Assembly: GCF_014644435.1 (NCBI RefSeq)
Contig: NZ_BMKR01000030.1
Location: forward strand, 1-64,000
Source: Paenibacillus albidus
Lineage (GTDB): Bacteria; Bacillota; Bacilli; Paenibacillales; Paenibacillaceae
DNA length: 64,000 nt
Direction: 5' to 3'
The notes beneath the pieces are model-generated. The model searched no databases, was not told the origin of the DNA, and saw only the letters and a list, made by a program, of their open reading frames with translations. Both the position numbers and the translations under genes were made by a program. Below are positions 16,712 to 24,403 of this stretch, in pieces (position 1 is the stretch's first letter; each line of letters starts with the position of its first letter).

Positions 16712-16980
16712 ATGGATTCCTCCCCTTCGAATGAGCACAATAAAAAAACCGCAGCCAGCGGCCTGCGGTCGAATATCGTATGGAAGGGGAGCGATGCTTT
16801 GAATAGTCCATGCAAACAAGGCATCTGCAAACACAGAATAACCCTGTACAAGTGGACCTGAATTCAAATGAATAAGCAATCGCAGACTCCCCGACAGACA
16901 CACGTATCCCTGACCATAACCGCCCAATAAAGGCGCTCCACAGCTTGTGTATATACACTTTCACAAGTTGGATGGTTGAG
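16712..16980 (-). promoter_or_regulatory. Attenuator-like leader of the ABC-F gene
   Basis: On the minus strand, 31-36 bases before the start codon, CCGCAGGCCGCTGGCTGCGG followed by TTTTTT forms an intrinsic terminator (16742-16767) upstream of the coding region rather than after it. About 150 bases further up, ATG at 16917 opens a 17-codon Cys-rich frame ending at 16864; its ribosome binding site is weak. A palindrome GTGTATATACAC lies near 16946-16957. Terminator plus short leader frame is the known design of vmlR-, lsa- and msrD-type attenuation, where a stalled ribosome lets transcription pass. Confidence 0.6.
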
Positions 16981-17097
16981 CTAGGAAACGTGTTAGTTAT
17001 TCATCAGTCGGGAAGTCCTCCGTATTGTCCGTATTTGAATGTGTTCATTATACGGGATGTTTTCCAGCAAATGCAAGTCTTCTTGCATTTGTTTCAT

Positions 17098-18012
17098 TTA
17101 TTTCTTAATCACGGCTGTCTTGCTCCCTGCTTTCCACTCCACGTCCAGCCCCAGCAGAGCGGGCAGGCTGCCGAGCGGCAGCATCAGACGGTTATTCTCA
17201 TCAAGGCTTGGGATCATGGTGACTGTTTTTCCGTTGACCGTTGCCTTTCCCGTCAAGGGTACATGCTTCACCGTCCGTCCAAAGGCAGTGATGATCAAGG
17301 CTCCGGATGCCGCATCACGCTGCAAGGTCCCGCCAAGTACAGCCACGGATTCCCGAAGCGGAACATATACTCTGGAATTCTTCAGCATAAAAGGGTCCTT
17401 CAGCTTGGTGGACACGCCATTAAGCATAATGCTTCCGGCAAAACTTTTGCTTCCCAGCTTATAGCCATTATTGGTTGCCAAGGTCTCCATACCCAGACTG
17501 GAGGTGGTAATAACCACCTTCGTATTTCTGGCTACCTTCGGATACAGCCAATGAATATCGTCATTATGCATGCGGATACACCCTGCACTTACATATTTAC
17601 CGATGGAAGATTCATTATTATTGCCGTGAATGGCGTAGGTCGTTCCCTTCGTGCCGTTCACTTCCAGCCCCAGCCAGCGGTCGCCAAGCGGATTGGCCGG
17701 ATCACCGCCGGGAATATTCTCTTTGTAATACGGGCGGTTTTTGACTTTAACCACAACCGGGAAGCTGCCTTCCGGAGTCAGCTCTTTCGACTTGCCGGTC
17801 GCTACCGGGAAGGTCTTCACCAGCTTACCATCGCTGAAAAAGGCCAGCTTATTGGTCTTCTTATTCACGATAATCAGGTCCGAGCTCGCAGCTTCTGCCG
17901 TCCCGGCTGTCCCACTCAAACACACAGTCAGCAGAAATACAAACACCAGCATCAGCTTAAGCAGCCGTGGCGCCTCCTTCTTAAAATCGTCGTTCACTGC
18001 ATAGTTAATCAT
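17098..18012 (-). CDS. L,D-transpeptidase with copper-amine-oxidase-like N domain
   Basis: A 304-residue exported wall enzyme. A signal peptide (LLKLMLVFVFLLTVCLSGTA, then AEAA) is followed by a YkuD catalytic domain (residues about 42-155): IHGNNNES and SAGCIRMHNDD carry the catalytic His and Cys that form 3-3 or other non-classical peptidoglycan cross-links. The C-terminal half (about 175-304) matches the copper-amine-oxidase N-terminal-like domain common in Paenibacillus wall proteins (VYVPLRESVAVLGG; LMLPLGSLPALLGLDVEW). The start at 18012 has GGGGAGGA at good spacing; the longer frame does not. Single gene. Confidence 0.9.
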   Translation of the reverse strand: MINYAVNDDFKKEAPRLLKLMLVFVFLLTVCLSGTAGTAEAASSDLIIVNKKTNKLAFFSDGKLVKTFPVATGKSKELTPEGSFPVVVKVKNRPYYKENIPGGDPANPLGDRWLGLEVNGTKGTTYAIHGNNNESSIGKYVSAGCIRMHNDDIHWLYPKVARNTKVVITTSSLGMETLATNNGYKLGSKSFAGSIMLNGVSTKLKDPFMLKNSRVYVPLRESVAVLGGTLQRDAASGALIITAFGRTVKHVPLTGKATVNGKTVTMIPSLDENNRLMLPLGSLPALLGLDVEWKAGSKTAVIKK

Positions 18013-18240
18013 GATGATTCCTCCCCAAAGTTCTTGCTCCTCTAATCTATGTATCACTGACGCTTCCAGGCCCTGGGAAGTTGCACCTCAGCCTGTACCT
18101 TTTCTTATCACCTCGTCCGTCCGCCGTTGACTCAGAGATTGCAGAATCGTAACCTTCCTCTAATTTGTTGCATAAGTCTGCCGATGCACACAGATAATAA
18201 CCTCGCTTGATATCCTAAACACTCCAAGGAGGACAACCAC

Positions 18241-18690
18241 TTGAATCCAAATTTGTCGAGCCAGATTCAGCAATGCGAGCAAATTATTCAGCAACTGATG
18301 ACTCAAACCCAGCAAGCAAGCCAAATGTATCAGCAACTGCTCCAGCAGGAGCAACAAAATGCCGTACAATTAGAGGAAATTGCCGGGCGTGAGCGCAAGG
18401 CTGCCCAAATAATCCAGAATGCCCTGCATGGACATCAAACTGCCATGCAGCAAATGCAGCAGATCTCGCAAATTTGCAGACAGCTGGAGCAAAGCACTCA
18501 ACAAAGCGGGTTCATCCCCTCTTTTAACCCGCAGCCTTTCCAGCCTTCGATGCATTCCACCATGCATACTCCGATGATGCATTCCCCAATGCGTCCGCAA
18601 ATGCACTCAGTTATGGGGACTTCCGACAACTCCGGATCCATGAATCAACAGCCGGGTTCAGGCATGAATCAATTCCGCCCCTTCCAATAA
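18241..18690 (+). CDS. Gln-rich coiled-coil protein with Met/His-rich tail
   Basis: A 149-residue protein starting at TTG behind AAGGAGG. Residues 1-95 are a Gln-rich helix likely to form a coiled coil (QQLMTQTQQASQMYQQLLQQ; ERKAAQIIQNALHGHQ). Residues about 105-130 are a Met/His/Pro-rich run in which M-H and M-x-x-M pairs recur (STMHTPMMHSPMRPQMHSV). The C-terminus is Ser/Gly/Gln-rich. Composition resembles small spore-associated proteins of Paenibacillus, and the Met/His run could bind copper; neither is shown. No family recognised. Confidence 0.7.
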   Translation: MNPNLSSQIQQCEQIIQQLMTQTQQASQMYQQLLQQEQQNAVQLEEIAGRERKAAQIIQNALHGHQTAMQQMQQISQICRQLEQSTQQSGFIPSFNPQPFQPSMHSTMHTPMMHSPMRPQMHSVMGTSDNSGSMNQQPGSGMNQFRPFQ

Positions 18691-18710
18691 GTTAGGGCTG
18701 CGGCGTCCAT

Positions 18711-18741
18711 AAAGGCGAACGGGTTCTCCCGCTCGCCTTTT
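18711..18741. terminator. Bidirectional terminator between convergent genes
   Basis: AAAGGCGAACGGG, a TTCT loop and CCCGCTCGCCTTTT form a 13-base stem between the Gln-rich gene and the NAD-kinase-like gene, which converge here. Confidence 0.8.
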
Positions 18742-18771
18742 GCCATACTTAGGGTGTCATAAGTTATTTGC

Positions 18772-19755
18772 CTACACCACAAGCTGTCCTCTTTTCTCCG
18801 CCAGGCTAATTGTTGCTTCCACCCCCGAGTTGAATTCAAGGAAGTCACTCTCCACCCCATCGCTAAAAATCACACCGTTCTCCGGCATCTGCGAAGTGAT
18901 CTGCAGCGGACTGTCTCCACGAATCGCTCCAAAGACCAGATTCGCAGAAGTCGTCTTGCTCGGAAACGGCTCCCTCACCGTAAAATACAGATTTGGATCA
19001 TCCCAGGCCTGGCGTTGCCCGGCTGGATTTGTTCCCTGCGTCTCTGCATGATAAGCAATGTCCATCTCAGCGCCTTCATACAGCTGGGCTGCCCCCCGGA
19101 CTACACCGGCGGCACCGGCCAGCACACTCTTCAGCCAGCCGGTCGAGCCCATGCCGGTGGAGACAATTATTCCGCTCGAAGACTGCTGCTCCACGATTCC
19201 GCTCAAGCGCAGCTGATAACGCGCAGAGACATGGGTCTTGCGGCCAATGAACAGGTCGTTGACTCCGTATAAGCTCTGTCCGTCATTCAGCTCTGCCTTG
19301 GCCAAGGTCACTTCCTTGATGGGGCGGCTGCGGTGAAATACGTCCGGCACTACCAGCCGCAAATCCTTGACGGTGAAAGGCAGCAGTACGCCATCCCAGC
19401 GCTGCGGATCGGGGTTGACTCCGATCAGGGGCTGACGGTGCAGATATTTCAGCGTATTGGCGACCAGGCCATCCTGGCCCAGCACCACCACAGTATCCTC
19501 ATCGCCAAAGATAAAGTTTGGCACATGCTCACGCTCCAGCAGCTGTACACGGCCAAGGGAACCCAGCTCCATTACTGCCGTCTCCACAGCATTCCTGTAG
19601 TTGCGGTCCTCGGCAATATAATCGCTGAAGTCCGCGCCTAACCGCTCAATATAGAACTGGGCCTGCTGGGTCGTATTATAACGGACCACAATTTCTTCCA
19701 GCCGGGTCTTGCGTTTAATCAGAATGAGTTTATTCTCCGATCCCCGTGTACTCAT
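18772..19755 (-). CDS. NAD-kinase-like protein (often called sugar kinase)
   Basis: A 327-residue protein with the ATP-NAD kinase fold. The N-terminal motif reads VVVLGQDGLV instead of the usual GGDGT, keeping the catalytic Asp-Gly; YGVNDLFIGR stands for the NE/ND motif, and IIVSTGMGSTGW for the GSTA loop. Loss of one glycine in the first motif and the unusual second half (VREPFPSKTTSANLVFGAI) argue against a housekeeping NAD kinase. It overlaps the SPFH gene by four bases (ATGA), so the two are co-translated. The pairing suggests a membrane-scaffold partner; the reaction is unknown. Confidence 0.78.
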   Translation of the reverse strand: MSTRGSENKLILIKRKTRLEEIVVRYNTTQQAQFYIERLGADFSDYIAEDRNYRNAVETAVMELGSLGRVQLLEREHVPNFIFGDEDTVVVLGQDGLVANTLKYLHRQPLIGVNPDPQRWDGVLLPFTVKDLRLVVPDVFHRSRPIKEVTLAKAELNDGQSLYGVNDLFIGRKTHVSARYQLRLSGIVEQQSSSGIIVSTGMGSTGWLKSVLAGAAGVVRGAAQLYEGAEMDIAYHAETQGTNPAGQRQAWDDPNLYFTVREPFPSKTTSANLVFGAIRGDSPLQITSQMPENGVIFSDGVESDFLEFNSGVEATISLAEKRGQLVV

Positions 19756-20807
19756 CTTCCTCCTGCTCCTCTCGCCGCCCCCGAACCGTTCCCGGCCGAA
19801 CCCGACATTATGCCTTGCAGCAGATCCGGGGTAATATTCAGCTGGCCAATCTTCTCTGCATTTTCGGCAAGCTCCTGGAAGGCGATCGCAATCAGTTTAT
19901 CCGGCTTCATCCCTACATTCGTCAATGCTTGAAGCACATTTGGCGACACACCCTGCAGCGCGTTCATGACCGCCGACAGCTCATAGGCCTTCGCATCCGC
20001 TTCCGCTCTTTTATTCGTCACGGTAAGTTCAATCAGCTCCTGCTTCTTCTCCTCAAGCGCGGTATCGAAGCTCAGCTGCTCTTCCTTCATTTCATTCTGT
20101 TTCTGCTTCACCGATCGTTCCGCATCCAGCTGCGTTTCCCGAATTTGCTTCTTTTTGGTCTCTACAGCAATTTCGGTGTTCAGCTCATTCTCCTTGACGC
20201 GCCTCTCCTGCTGGATCGAGGCATTCCGGCGTTCATACAGCGCATTGTCGGCGCTACGCAGAATCTCTTCCCGGGCCTGGGCTTCCAGTGCGCGTAGGGT
20301 TTCCTTATTCGGCACAATGGCCAGGATCGACAAGCCCATAAGCTCAATGCCAAGCTTCTCAATCTCCTCGTTGCGGGCAATTTCGGCCGTGATACTTTTG
20401 GCCAGCCGTTCGCTCGACTGAATCGCCTCACGCAGGGGCAGCTGCTCCAGCTGCTTTTTGGTCAGCACTTTGGCAATATTGATCACCCGCTGGGCCAGCT
20501 TGCCGGGATCATCCGAGAGATAGGTGTTTTTCTTCAGGTTATACGTGTAATTGAGGATCTGGGTGGTCTTGCGGTAATCCACGATCCGGTAAGTCAGCTG
20601 CCCCTGCACCGTTACGGTCTGATAGTCGTTCGTAATCTCTTCGAACATGAAGGGGACATCAATCGAGGAGACGGGTACAACCACCACCGAAGTAGTAGGC
20701 GCATAATAGTAAAAGGAAAGGCCCACACCCTCACGGACCACCTTACCGTTCTTGACCTTCAGCACATAATCACTGGGTTGGAATTTCACGAATTTCCATC
20801 CGAACAT
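19752..20807 (-). CDS. SPFH/band-7 domain protein
   Basis: A 351-residue protein. Residues about 10-190 are an SPFH domain (LKVKNGKVVREGVGLSFYYY; YQTVTVQGQLTYRIVDYRKT; GIELMGLSILAIVPNKETLR). A long charged coiled coil follows (NEEIEKLG through EEQLSFDTALEEKKQELIEL), then a Gly/Ala-rich tail. There is no obvious membrane helix, so attachment may be peripheral, as in YdjI-like members. The ATG at 20807 has AGGAGG at eight bases. It forms a two-gene operon with the NAD-kinase-like gene, behind a promoter with nested palindromes. Confidence 0.82.
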   Translation of the reverse strand: MFGWKFVKFQPSDYVLKVKNGKVVREGVGLSFYYYAPTTSVVVVPVSSIDVPFMFEEITNDYQTVTVQGQLTYRIVDYRKTTQILNYTYNLKKNTYLSDDPGKLAQRVINIAKVLTKKQLEQLPLREAIQSSERLAKSITAEIARNEEIEKLGIELMGLSILAIVPNKETLRALEAQAREEILRSADNALYERRNASIQQERRVKENELNTEIAVETKKKQIRETQLDAERSVKQKQNEMKEEQLSFDTALEEKKQELIELTVTNKRAEADAKAYELSAVMNALQGVSPNVLQALTNVGMKPDKLIAIAFQELAENAEKIGQLNITPDLLQGIMSGSAGNGSGAARGAGGR

Positions 20808-20820
20808 GATCAAAACCTCC

Positions 20821-20876
20821 TGTTATTAACAATTTGTTATTAACAATATATTAACATGTATTTTTGATATTATCAA
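20821..20876 (-). promoter_or_regulatory. Promoter and operator-like palindromes of the SPFH operon
   Basis: On the minus strand TTGATA, 17 bases, TAATAT (20848-20876) is a good sigma-A promoter. TTGATATTATCAA (20864-20876), a perfect odd palindrome, covers the -35. Downstream of the -10 lie two GTTATTAAC palindromes 14 bases apart (20822-20830 and 20836-20844). The arrangement predicts repression by an unknown regulator. Confidence 0.6.
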
Positions 20877-20936
20877 GATGTTAATAAGAAATTAAATGCA
20901 TGTTTCACTCTTTGCACAAAATCTATAAGCCGCTTG

Positions 20937-21330
20937 CCCGGATCTGATTATTCTGGCCAATGCGGACGAGGTGCTCTACAGGAAGATTTCCGCGGTTGCG
21001 CCAACACTTACCTTCAATTTCTTTGCCCCCTTGAAGAGCGTATGCATACCCTGGGTCGCTGGTTGGCAAAGAGCGCGAAGCCGCCGGGTGGCTGCAGACT
21101 TTCGCAAGCAAAAACGCCGCCATGTGGCAGCGTCTTTATGCCGATGTCCTGTTACCCACCGAAACAGCCACCGTGCTGTTCCACGACCACGGCTCCCTGC
21201 TGTTCGTAATTGGGCGGCATCGGTTTCGCTTCGGCTCTTTATGGCGCCTATGGATTTCAGCCTGCGGGCAGCGTGAAGAAGTTATTAGATGAAGGAACCG
21301 CATATATGGATCAGCCGGTGCATATTCGAT
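20937..21330 (+). pseudogene. Remnant of a siderophore-binding (Btr/FeuA-like) gene
   Basis: All three frames carry successive pieces of one substrate-binding domain: LILANADEVLYRKISAVAPT with FNFFAPL, then after a shift EERMHTLGRWL, then KEREAAGWLQTFASKNAAMW with LYADVLLPTETATVLFHDHG, and after another shift GIGFASALYGAYGFQPAGSV with KKLLDEGTAYMDQPVHI. This order matches the C-terminal periplasmic-binding part of Btr-type AraC regulators or FeuA-type binding proteins. The 5' part is missing and at least three frameshifts are needed, so it cannot be functional. Ferric-siderophore uptake was probably encoded here once. Confidence 0.7.
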
Positions 21331-21348
21331 TCGCAGCACCAGTATGCC

Positions 21349-21608
21349 TTATTCCTTCACTGCTTCAGAGAACCGGACCAGCAGGCCCTCACCGTCCGGC
21401 TCCACTGAATACCTTCCTTCCGAACCCAGCAGGCGTAGCGTCAATCAGATCACAGGTCCTGGCGAGCCAGTCATCGAGAAATTCCTCGTTTGGGGGCAAG
21501 ACGGGCAGCGGATAGGCCAGATCCCCATGACAGGGCTGCGCGGACCCGTATAGCTCCGCATAACGCGGGTCCTGCACCTCCGAAGCCAGGTCTCGGCCGC
21601 CATTATAA
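21349..21608 (-). pseudogene. Remnant of a GH29 alpha-L-fucosidase gene
   Basis: On the minus strand QDPRYAELYGSAQPCHGDLA and LPPNEEFLDDWLARTCDLID match the region of GH29 alpha-L-fucosidases before the catalytic nucleophile. The frame then shifts to YSVEPDGEGLLVRFSEAVKE and a stop, probably the C-terminus, so a large internal part is deleted; no start exists. It abuts the siderophore-binding remnant, in opposite orientation. The family call rests on memory of the fucosidase consensus. Confidence 0.55.
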
Positions 21609-21624
21609 TACCATCGGACTCAGA

Positions 21625-21801
21625 CGGACTCAGAATCCGCTATTTTGCAAAAACAGGCTCTTTCCCATCCCGGACGGACTCAGAGGACCCTATTTGCCAT
21701 AAGCGTAAGAAAAATGCCTGGAAAGTAAGCAAATAACGGCTTCTCAGTCCGCCAAACCTCAGAAGAATATCTTTTAGACAATATAGGGGCCAGTGAGTCC
21801 A
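21625..21801. repeat. Four-box intergenic repeat, family A, copy 2
   Basis: Boxes CGGACTCAGAATCCG (21625), CGGACTCAGAGGACC (21675), CGGCTTCTCAGTCCG (21737) and a weaker GGGCCAGTGAGTCCA (21787) start 50, 62 and 50 bases apart, the same plan as at 7462-7639. The left boxes are followed by CTATTTTGC and CTATTTGCC, and the third is preceded by GCAAATAA, its inverse. Confidence 0.72.
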
Positions 21802-21877
21802 TGACCAACAGGTCCCTGCTTGACAGGGACGCATAAATACCTCCAGCGGCTATCTATTCTATTGGCAAGCCTATTCC

Positions 21878-21906
21878 CAAAAAAAGAGGAGCCTCTGCGG
21901 CCCCCC
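21878..21906 (-). terminator. Terminator after the YhcH-family gene
   Basis: On the minus strand GGGGCC, GCAG, AGGCTCC with a following CTTTTTTT, immediately past the stop codon of the gene at 21914. The stem is short with one mismatch, but the T run is long. Confidence 0.6.
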
Positions 21907-21913
21907 TTGTCTC

Positions 21914-22366
21914 CTACAATTTAATTTTCAACACAATCTTGCGGACAGCTTCCTTCATCCCCGCTTCAATCCCGGTCATATGCCCGTCCTGCGGGTAGCA
22001 GATGACCACATCGCCCGGCCCGGCCACAACTGCCGATAGTAGCTCCCCGCTCAGAAAAACCGCATCCTTCTCCGCATTATATTCCTCGGTGACTTGAAGC
22101 CGTTCGATGGCGGAATACCCAATCCTCTCCGTGCCTTCCAGAATGTAATGAACATCCAGGTTGACCCGATGCGCTTCCCAGAAGCACTCCCCGGCAGCTT
22201 TTGTCTCATATTCATTCACAAAATAGAACAGCTCTTCGTTCACGGAATGGCGTCCGGCAGCCAAACCCGTAAAATCGGTATCTCTCAGGAATTGCAGCCC
22301 TCTCTTCAGCTTATCTCCAAAAGCGGCCTCATTCTCCAGCAGATGGTTCAATGTATCCACGATCAT
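21914..22366 (-). CDS. YhcH/YjgK/YiaL family protein (sugar anomerase-like)
   Basis: A 150-residue cupin-like protein of the DUF386 family. Conserved parts are FVNEYETKAAGECFWEAHR, VNLDVHYILEGTERIGY, and GDVVICYPQDGHMTG, with the E/H residues that bind a metal. Members act on free sugars; NanQ/YhcH opens N-acetylneuraminate anomers and EbgC affects lactose use. The substrate here is unknown. The ATG follows GGGGGAT. Nearby lies a fucosidase remnant, so a lost glycan-use locus is possible, but this is inference. Confidence 0.85.
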   Translation of the reverse strand: MIVDTLNHLLENEAAFGDKLKRGLQFLRDTDFTGLAAGRHSVNEELFYFVNEYETKAAGECFWEAHRVNLDVHYILEGTERIGYSAIERLQVTEEYNAEKDAVFLSGELLSAVVAGPGDVVICYPQDGHMTGIEAGMKEAVRKIVLKIKL

Positions 22367-22483
22367 ATCAATTATCCCCCTTCATCAGTTGCGCTGAGCG
22401 CATTGCACAGGAACAGGATAGATCACAGCAGGTGGCGCAGTCTATAACGAAATTCACGCTGCTCTTTTTATTAATGCTTAAAG

Positions 22484-22840
22484 TTATTCTTGTATGGGGA
22501 TCATGGCAATGTTCAGACTCTCGCTCTCTATCACAATCGCCGTCAATCCGTTATCCGTCCGCGTCTCATGCCACTCTCCCTGTTCCCAATATGCAGCATA
22601 TCCTGCTCGGATGGATACTTCGGGCCCATCGCCACCCCTAACCCAGCCTCCTCCGCTGACCACCAGGAATAGCTGCGGGACTCCCGCCTGATGCCACCCA
22701 ACCCGTCCGTTCTCTCCCAAATACATACAGCCTATGTGTGGAGTAGATGCCTCCGAGAGTATTCTCGACATATGGAGCTCCCGGCTGCCGAAGGCTTCGA
22801 TTGCTTTGCCCGCCTCTTGGGTGAACTGATAAATCTTCAT
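22484..22840 (-). CDS. Small cupin-domain protein
   Basis: A 118-residue single cupin. MSRILSEASTPHIGCMYLGE, WHQAGVPQLFLVVSGGGWVR and WEQGEWHETRTDNGLTAIVI follow the two cupin motifs, with the histidines expected to bind a metal. The ATG follows AAAGGAG, which overlaps the stop of the Nudix gene four bases upstream, so the two are translationally coupled. Substrate unknown. Confidence 0.8.
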   Translation of the reverse strand: MKIYQFTQEAGKAIEAFGSRELHMSRILSEASTPHIGCMYLGENGRVGWHQAGVPQLFLVVSGGGWVRGGDGPEVSIRAGYAAYWEQGEWHETRTDNGLTAIVIESESLNIAMIPIQE

Positions 22841-22844
22841 CGGC

Positions 22845-23378
22845 TTAGTCTCCTTTCACAGCTGCCGGCTGAAGGGTGACCTTCCCGGCATCCAGACTCT
22901 TAATGATCGCTAAGAGGAAGGTTTCGGCTAAGCTGTTCTTTTTAATATTCCGGGCCGCCTCTTCAAAAGTAAACCACGCTGCATCATCCACCTCTGTCCT
23001 GTCCATTCTGCTTAAATCTTCCGAATCCGCAACACTTATAAAATTCAGCATCAGCGTGTTCGACGGTTCAAAATATAGGCTGCGCATATATTGGTAGGAA
23101 ATGATGTCGAGCCCCACCTCTTCCTTTACTTCGCGCACAACCGTGCTTTCGGCATCCTCTCCTTTATTCACATAACCTGCCAGCAGAATATAATCAGGCC
23201 GGTTATACTGCTTAATTAAGAGAATCTTATTCATCTCTTTGTTTAATACGGCTGTGCTTACAGCCGTGCTGAAGACGGGAAATCTAAAGCTTCCGCACGC
23301 CTTGCAAAAAGGGACCTCTCCTTCCCCGTTACAATCCTTAAGCAGCAGCTCTGTTCCACATTCGTGGCAATATTTCAC
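22845..23378 (-). CDS. NUDIX hydrolase with N-terminal zinc ribbon
   Basis: A 177-residue protein. Residues 4-28 are a zinc ribbon (YCHECG...FCKACG). The Nudix box is complete: GYVNKGEDAESTVVREVKEE followed by VGLD. The layout is that of NudC-like or NAD(H)/ADP-ribose hydrolases, shortened. It would hydrolyse a nucleoside diphosphate linked to another moiety. The GTG start follows AAAGAAGAG. It is co-transcribed with the cupin gene. Confidence 0.85.
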   Translation of the reverse strand: MKYCHECGTELLLKDCNGEGEVPFCKACGSFRFPVFSTAVSTAVLNKEMNKILLIKQYNRPDYILLAGYVNKGEDAESTVVREVKEEVGLDIISYQYMRSLYFEPSNTLMLNFISVADSEDLSRMDRTEVDDAAWFTFEEAARNIKKNSLAETFLLAIIKSLDAGKVTLQPAAVKGD

Positions 23379-23550
23379 GGGAATCTCTTCTTTCTCTCTA
23401 AAATGGGCGGCCCCGCAAATTCATAGGCCCGACCCTCTCAGTCTAGCGTAATCCTTCCTCTGAATACAATGATCCGGCACCTAATTTGACTCCCCTAACT
23501 CCAAATGATAGGGTAGTTTTGAAGTCAATTTTTTCCGGGAGGGATCTATT

Positions 23551-24396
23551 GTGACGGAAGTGAAACTTAGCATTGGATATGACGAATTTGAAGCAGGGCA
23601 GAGGATAGGCTCCGAGATCGAGAAATTAAGCAGCAGCCCTGAAAGTGCGGCACTCAGCAGCCTGATTATCGGCGATTGGGGACAGGCTTACGAGAACAGC
23701 GCGGAGGAAGTGGTAGCAGCCCTGGTCAAGCACAGCACCAGTTTTCCGGCTCTGCGCAAGCTTTTCATCGGCGAAATGGACTACGAGGAATGCGAGATTT
23801 CATGGATTACCCAAAGTGATCTGTCGCCGCTTCTGGCCGCATACCCGGAACTCCAGTCGCTTACGATACAAGGCGGCAATGATCTCAGCCTCAGCGAACT
23901 GAAGCACGACAAGCTGGAAGAACTGATTATTATCACCGGCGGTCTGGGCAAAAGTGTACTGGCAGAGATCGCCGCCGGCGAACTGCCAAATCTGCGCAAG
24001 CTGGAGCTGTATCTCGGTGTCGATAATTATGGCTTTGATGGCAGCCTTCAGGACATTCTCCCTCTGACCGAACCCGGAAAGTTCCCGAAACTTACCTATT
24101 TAGGATTAAAAAATAGCGAAATCGAAGATGAGATTGCCGCAGCTGTAGCGGATGCACCTATTCTGGACCAGCTTGACACGCTGGATCTATCCCTCGGAAC
24201 CCTCAGTGACAAGGGTGCGGAAGCGCTGCTGGCCAGTGAGCGGATCAAAAAACTTAAGGCGCTGAATCTGAGTCATCATTATATGTCCGCTGAGATGGTC
24301 GCCCGCTTGCAGAGCAGCGGACTGCCCGTAGATGTCAGCGACAAGCAGGAAACCGATGACGACGAGGACTGGCGTTATCCGTCCATTACGGAGTAA
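23551..24396 (+). CDS. STM4015 family leucine-rich-repeat protein
   Basis: A 281-residue LRR protein, first gene of the STM4015-4011 operon. Repeats recur about every 25-30 residues (LSSLIIGDW, LRKLFIGEM, LQSLTIQGG, LEELIIITGG, LRKLELYLG, LTYLGLKNSE, LDTLDLSLGTL, LKALNLSHH). The C-terminus is acidic and ends DDDEDWRYPSITE. GTG at 23551 follows GGGAGGG. LRR proteins bind other proteins; as the only non-enzymatic member it may be the scaffold or the substrate of the neighbouring enzymes. The next gene begins 7 bases after its stop. Function unknown throughout the family. Confidence 0.85.
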   Translation: MTEVKLSIGYDEFEAGQRIGSEIEKLSSSPESAALSSLIIGDWGQAYENSAEEVVAALVKHSTSFPALRKLFIGEMDYEECEISWITQSDLSPLLAAYPELQSLTIQGGNDLSLSELKHDKLEELIIITGGLGKSVLAEIAAGELPNLRKLELYLGVDNYGFDGSLQDILPLTEPGKFPKLTYLGLKNSEIEDEIAAAVADAPILDQLDTLDLSLGTLSDKGAEALLASERIKKLKALNLSHHYMSAEMVARLQSSGLPVDVSDKQETDDDEDWRYPSITE

Positions 24397-24403
24397 CGCT
24401 CCC

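Noticed and set aside
16945-18045. 366-codon open frame on the plus strand
   Set aside because: It is the complement of the L,D-transpeptidase gene; the minus frame has a signal peptide, catalytic motifs and a strong ribosome binding site.
18772-19755. Housekeeping NAD kinase
   Set aside because: The GGDGT motif is altered and the gene is locked to an SPFH gene, unlike ppnK.
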